Program-made: the position numbers and the translations under genes
Part shown: positions 61,456 to 64,000 of the stretch, piece by piece
Numbering within the stretch: position 1 is the first letter of the stretch
How the letters are laid out: each line of letters begins with the position of its first letter
Notes under the pieces: model-generated
Told to the model about the DNA's origin: nothing
What the model saw: only the letters and a program-made list of their open reading frames with translations
The model's database searches: none
NCBI RefSeq assembly: GCF_010686655.1
Contig: NZ_JAAGVY010000003.1
Span: 62,001 to 126,000 of the forward strand
Source: Cryomorpha ignava
GTDB taxonomy: Bacteria; Bacteroidota; Bacteroidia; Flavobacteriales_D; Cryomorphaceae
Direction of reading: 5' to 3'
DNA length: 64,000 bases

Positions 61456-61503
61456 CACGCCAAAATGGCGCATTATCCCCCATCATTGCGCCATAATGGC
61501 GTG
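61456..61503. promoter_or_regulatory. Two 13-bp palindromes upstream of hsp20 forming a 48-bp inverted repeat
   Basis: CGCCAAAATGGCG (61458-61470) and CGCCATAATGGCG (61489-61501) are each palindromic around an A/T centre, 31 bp apart centre to centre (three helical turns). Together they also form an inverted repeat, with 15 of the outer 17 positions paired. There is no T tract, so it is not a standard terminator for the gene upstream. Position (85 bp before the hsp20 ATG) and geometry suggest a cooperative operator. Confidence 0.7.
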
Positions 61504-61587
61504 GAAATTACCTGAATTTCATTTGGTATTGCTTTTGAAAGGGGTGAGTTGTATTCAATAATTACAAACCTTAAAAGCACACATACT

Positions 61588-62028
61588 ATGTCACTTATCA
61601 AATTAAGAACAAACGACTCATCAGCAAATCCTTTTGACACTTTATTAAATGATTTCTTCGAAGGAGAATTTTTGCCAGGTCGCAGAAACAGATCATTTGG
61701 TTCTATGCCTGCCGCTAACATTAAGGAAACTGAAAAAAGCTATCAGGTAGAATTGGCCTCTCCTGGGATGAACAAAGAAGATTTTAAAATTGAAGTTGAT
61801 GAAGACTTGTTGACTATCCGTTCTGAAAAAGAATCAGAAAAAGAAGAAAACAGTACCCGCTACACCAAGCGCGAATTCAACTACACTTCATTTGTTCGTT
61901 CATTTAGACTTCCCGAAGAAGTAGATTCAGAAAATATTTCTGCAAAATACGATGGCGGAATTCTTCTGCTCGAAATTCCAAAAAGAGCAGTTGAAGAGAA
62001 AAAAGTTCGAAAGATCGATATTAAGTAA
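61588..62028 (+). CDS. Small heat shock protein, Hsp20/alpha-crystallin family
   Basis: A 146-residue protein. The N-terminal arm (MSLIKLRTNDSSANPFDTLLNDFFEGEFLPGRR) precedes the alpha-crystallin domain (about 40-140: PAANIKETEKSYQVELASPGMNKEDFKIEVDEDLLTIRSEKE ... YTSFVRSFRLPEEVDSENISAKYDGGILLLEIPKR), with the hallmark DGGILLLEIPK in place of A-x-x-x-n-G-v-L. It binds unfolding proteins without ATP and hands them to DnaK. ATG 61588 is the canonical start, and the in-frame TTG at 61549 is not used. Terminator downstream. Confidence 0.96.
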   Translation: MSLIKLRTNDSSANPFDTLLNDFFEGEFLPGRRNRSFGSMPAANIKETEKSYQVELASPGMNKEDFKIEVDEDLLTIRSEKESEKEENSTRYTKREFNYTSFVRSFRLPEEVDSENISAKYDGGILLLEIPKRAVEEKKVRKIDIK

Positions 62029-62055
62029 GCATCATTAATTTTGATTGGTTGGAAG

Positions 62056-62087
62056 TGCGGGAGTGTTAAAGCTTCCGCATTTTTTTT
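62056..62087 (+). terminator. Terminator of hsp20
   Basis: A stem TGCGGGA / TTCCGCA (62056-62079, one G-U pair) is followed by eight Ts, 28 bp past the hsp20 stop. Confidence 0.9.
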
Positions 62088-62201
62088 GAGATATAATTGA
62101 GATTCTAAGAGCAAGTCGTCAATTAAAACGACATTTGCTTCTTTAGTAATTTAAATTGTGGCAACAGAATGTTTGCTTTTGTATAAATAAGCAGATTAGA
62201 A

Positions 62202-63113
62202 ATGAACTATAAAGACTATTACGAAACTCTGGGAGTGGAGAAGAAGGCTCCACAGGCCGATATAAAAAAGAAGTTTAGAAAACTTGCTATTAAGTTTCAC
62301 CCTGATAAAAATCCGGATGACGCCAGTGCCGAAGCAAAGTTTAAAGAAGTAAACGAGGCATACGAGGTGCTTGGCGATCCAGAAAAGCGTAAAAAGTACG
62401 ACGAATTAGGGTCCAACTGGAAGCAATATGAGAATTTTCAGAATGCAGGCGGAAGGCAGCAAGGTGGTCGTCAGCGCACCTATCAGTACTCCGGCGATTA
62501 CGGAGACTATTTTGGGAGTTCAGATGGAGGCGGTTTTTCCGATTTCTTTAATTCTTTCTTTGCTGGAGGCGGTTATCAGGGCACTGGTAGCGCTTTTGGC
62601 GGGCGTTCTCGCCAACCAGCGCGACCGGCCAATTCTCAGGCTACGCTTCCGCTAAACTTTCAAGAGGCTTTTAGTGGTGTGGGGAAAGTGGTGGAGCTTG
62701 ACGGAAAGAAAATTAGATTGAACATTAAGCCCGGAGTAAAAAACGGACAGAAGCTTAAAGTGACCGGTAAAGGAAGAAACGGGGGTGACCTTATTATTAC
62801 TCTTCAGGTTCCTTCGCCAACAGGATATGAGTTATCCGGCCTTAATCTGACAAAAAAAGTTGACATTGATTTATATACTGCCGTGCTTGGCGGTAAAGCA
62901 GAAGTAGATACGCTCCACGGTAAAATAAATATGCCTGTTGCTAAAGGAACTCAAAGCGGCAAGAAGCTAAGGCTAAAAGGAAAAGGAATGCCAGATTACG
63001 ACAAGCAAGGCAGCTTTGGCGACCTTGTTATAGAAGTGCAAATTAAAGTTCCTGAAAACTTAAGCGAGAAAGAGGTAGACCTCTTTAAGGAGTTGGAGAA
63101 GATTAGATCTTAA
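62202..63113 (+). CDS. CbpA-like type II J-domain co-chaperone
   Basis: A 303-residue J-protein. The J domain (1-70) has HPD at 33-35 ([40 protein letters not shown]). A Gly/Phe/Gln-rich linker (about 80-145) precedes two C-terminal beta domains ([55 protein letters not shown]...). No CxxCxGxG zinc finger is present, so this is CbpA/DjlA-like, not DnaJ proper. It stimulates the ATPase of DnaK. The gene is separated from hsp20 by a terminator and followed by its own. Confidence 0.94.
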   Translation: MNYKDYYETLGVEKKAPQADIKKKFRKLAIKFHPDKNPDDASAEAKFKEVNEAYEVLGDPEKRKKYDELGSNWKQYENFQNAGGRQQGGRQRTYQYSGDYGDYFGSSDGGGFSDFFNSFFAGGGYQGTGSAFGGRSRQPARPANSQATLPLNFQEAFSGVGKVVELDGKKIRLNIKPGVKNGQKLKVTGKGRNGGDLIITLQVPSPTGYELSGLNLTKKVDIDLYTAVLGGKAEVDTLHGKINMPVAKGTQSGKKLRLKGKGMPDYDKQGSFGDLVIEVQIKVPENLSEKEVDLFKELEKIRS

Positions 63114-63116
63114 AAC

Positions 63117-63142
63117 AAAAGCCCCGCACTCGCGGGGCTTTC
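63117..63142. terminator. Terminator after the J-protein gene
   Basis: A perfect 8-bp stem AGCCCCGC / GCGGGGCT with a 4-nt loop (63120-63139) is followed by Ts and preceded by an A tract. It lies between convergent genes and may serve both. Confidence 0.92.
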
Positions 63143-63151
63143 TAGTTCCTG

Positions 63152-63192
63152 TATCCCCGCGATTAAGTATCCCCGCGATTCATCGCGGGGGC
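63152..63192. repeat. REP-like palindromic element (CCCCGCGAT type)
   Basis: tatccccgcgatt occurs twice in tandem (63152-63164, 63169-63181). The second copy continues into CCCCGCGAT-tc-ATCGCGGGG, a perfect 9-bp palindrome. Elements with this core are scattered through intergenic DNA of many Bacteroidota, to my recollection. There is no reading frame of interest. Confidence 0.7.
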
Positions 63193-63242
63193 AATTGGGC
63201 CCAGAGTTCACTTCATGGGCATCTCCTTTCATCGCAAAGTCT

Positions 63243-64000
63243 CTACCAAATTGTAGTCCGAATACTATCCGGACGGTACAATTTACTATCAGCAGTAACC
63301 CCAAATGCATCGTAAAATTCCGGCATATTAGAAAGTGTTCCATTCACCCGGTACAATTCGGGCGAGTGCGGATCTGTGTTTACGCGAAGCAGCATTCTTT
63401 CGTCTGTATTTTTCATTCGCCATACGGCAGCAAAAGCCAAAAAGAAACGCTGATCGGGTGTGAGTCCATTTATCTTTTCTGCACCTTTACCTTGGTCTGT
63501 TTTCTTAAAAGCAGCGTACGCAATTGCAAGTCCGCCGTTATCGGCAATATTTTCACCTTGAGTCAGTTCACCATTTAGCGAAACGGAATCAAGCACTTGG
63601 TAATTGGCGTACTGCTCTACAACGCGATTTGTTAGTTCTGTAAAATTTTCGCGGTCAGCTTCTGTCCACCAGTTGTTCAGATTTCCATTCAGGTCATACT
63701 GACTTCCCTGATCGTCAAATCCGTGAGTCATCTCGTGGCCAATTGCCGCTCCGATAGCACCATAATTTAGCGCGTCATCGCCATTGGGGTAGAAAAACGG
63801 CGGCTGAAGAATTCCTGCCGGAAATACGATCTCGTTAAATGAAGGATTGTAGTACGCATTTACAGTAGGTGCCGACATTCCCCATTCGGTTTTATCAACA
63901 GGCTTGCCTAGTTTTTCGATATTTTCCTTGTAATGCCATGCGCCGATATTCTGCATATTGGCAATAGCCGAATCTCTGCTTACTTCCACGCCGGAATAAT
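63243..64000 (-). CDS. M13 (neprilysin/PepO-type) metallopeptidase, C-terminal part
   Basis: The frame is open to the right window edge, so only the C-terminal 251 residues are seen, of about 680 expected. It contains the M13 motifs in order: NAYYNPSFNEIVFPAGILQPPFF (substrate-binding NAYY), HEMTHGFDDQGSQYDLNGNLNNWWT (HExxH zinc site), and ENIADNGGLAIAYAAF (third zinc ligand Glu and catalytic Asp). It ends in the typical NGTLSNMPEFYDAFGVTADSKLYRPDSIRTTIW, close to the family's C-terminal xxCxVW but without the Cys. The apparent GTG at 63989 lies inside the conserved YSGVEVSRDS segment and is not the start. Confidence 0.93.
   Translation of the reverse strand, partial: YSGVEVSRDSAIANMQNIGAWHYKENIEKLGKPVDKTEWGMSAPTVNAYYNPSFNEIVFPAGILQPPFFYPNGDDALNYGAIGAAIGHEMTHGFDDQGSQYDLNGNLNNWWTEADRENFTELTNRVVEQYANYQVLDSVSLNGELTQGENIADNGGLAIAYAAFKKTDQGKGAEKINGLTPDQRFFLAFAAVWRMKNTDERMLLRVNTDPHSPELYRVNGTLSNMPEFYDAFGVTADSKLYRPDSIRTTIW

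Noticed and set aside
61456-61503. Rho-independent terminator of the panB-rluA operon
   Set aside because: No T tract follows on either strand, and both arms are themselves palindromic, which fits binding sites better. A weak hairpin role is not excluded.
63989-64000. GTG 63989 as the start of a short metallopeptidase
   Set aside because: The codons further upstream remain open and read YSG, part of the conserved M13 segment, so the gene is simply cut by the window edge.

Overview
The window is chromosomal DNA from a member of the Bacteroidota, most likely a marine or aquatic flavobacterium of the Cryomorphaceae/Schleiferiaceae type. That placement is an inference. It rests on a secreted protease ending in a type A type-IX-secretion (T9SS) sorting domain, Bacteroidota-only families (DUF6952, DUF6263, DUF4249-like, head-GIN DUF2807), -7 promoter boxes of the form TAnnTTTG in place of a sigma-70 -10/-35 pair, A-rich leaders in place of strong Shine-Dalgarno sites, and frequent TTG/GTG starts. 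I saw no rRNA, tRNA, CRISPR array, prophage or transposase. Both ends cut a gene: a PIN-domain toxin at the left and an M13 metallopeptidase at the right.

Layout. 1-590: a type II toxin-antitoxin pair (PIN toxin, DUF6364 antitoxin). 650-9563: a DUF819 membrane protein, a giant M43 metalloprotease with eight 84-bp repeats, a dienoyl-CoA-reductase-type SDR, a small helical-repeat protein, a DUF2911 protein and a lipoprotein. 9801-13356: a CPBP protease coupled to a MoxR/ChlI-like AAA+ ATPase, then ApbE flavin transferase and a convergent small membrane Cys protein. 13417-17412: a head-GIN lipoprotein coupled to a PagL-like lipid A deacylase, MazG, a thioredoxin-DUF6952 pair and a PepSY-like secreted protein. 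17532-21375: an NtrC-type response regulator facing a hybrid histidine kinase. 21434-25779: envelope proteins, a decayed outer-membrane-barrel pseudogene, a DUF1853 protein and an orphan small gene. 25815-39713: HerA-like ATPase, dipeptidyl peptidase III, MscS channel, large ABCG-like transporter, two unknown envelope proteins, a sodium:solute symporter and PriA. 39714-45354: a PlsC-type acyltransferase flanked by oppositely oriented heptamer arrays, then a tight operon DUF1883 / cyclophilin / gamma-glutamyltransferase / thioesterase, and a HEPN-like protein. 45437-56066: several small envelope proteins, OxyR, a cytochrome c/copper-monooxygenase-like protein overlapping a redoxin, an NhaC antiporter and an MMPL/RND exporter. 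56539-63113: DnaK, a lipoprotein, PanB-RluA, Hsp20 and a CbpA-like J-protein.

Themes. Most genes are housekeeping or envelope genes. Stress and redox functions recur: OxyR, thioredoxin, a redoxin, DnaK, Hsp20 and a J-protein. The most notable non-coding signals are a pair of 13-bp palindromes three helical turns apart upstream of hsp20, a TTTGACA-N7-TGTCAAA inverted repeat upstream of dnaK, a set of predicted leaderless or near-leaderless starts directly after TAnnTTTG boxes, and simple-repeat arrays around the acyltransferase gene. I found no clear-cut novel defence or mobile system. The best candidates for undescribed biology are the hsp20 operator pair, the HEPN-like protein whose RNase motif looks degenerate, and the ApbE-linked Cys protein that resembles an NqrM analogue.
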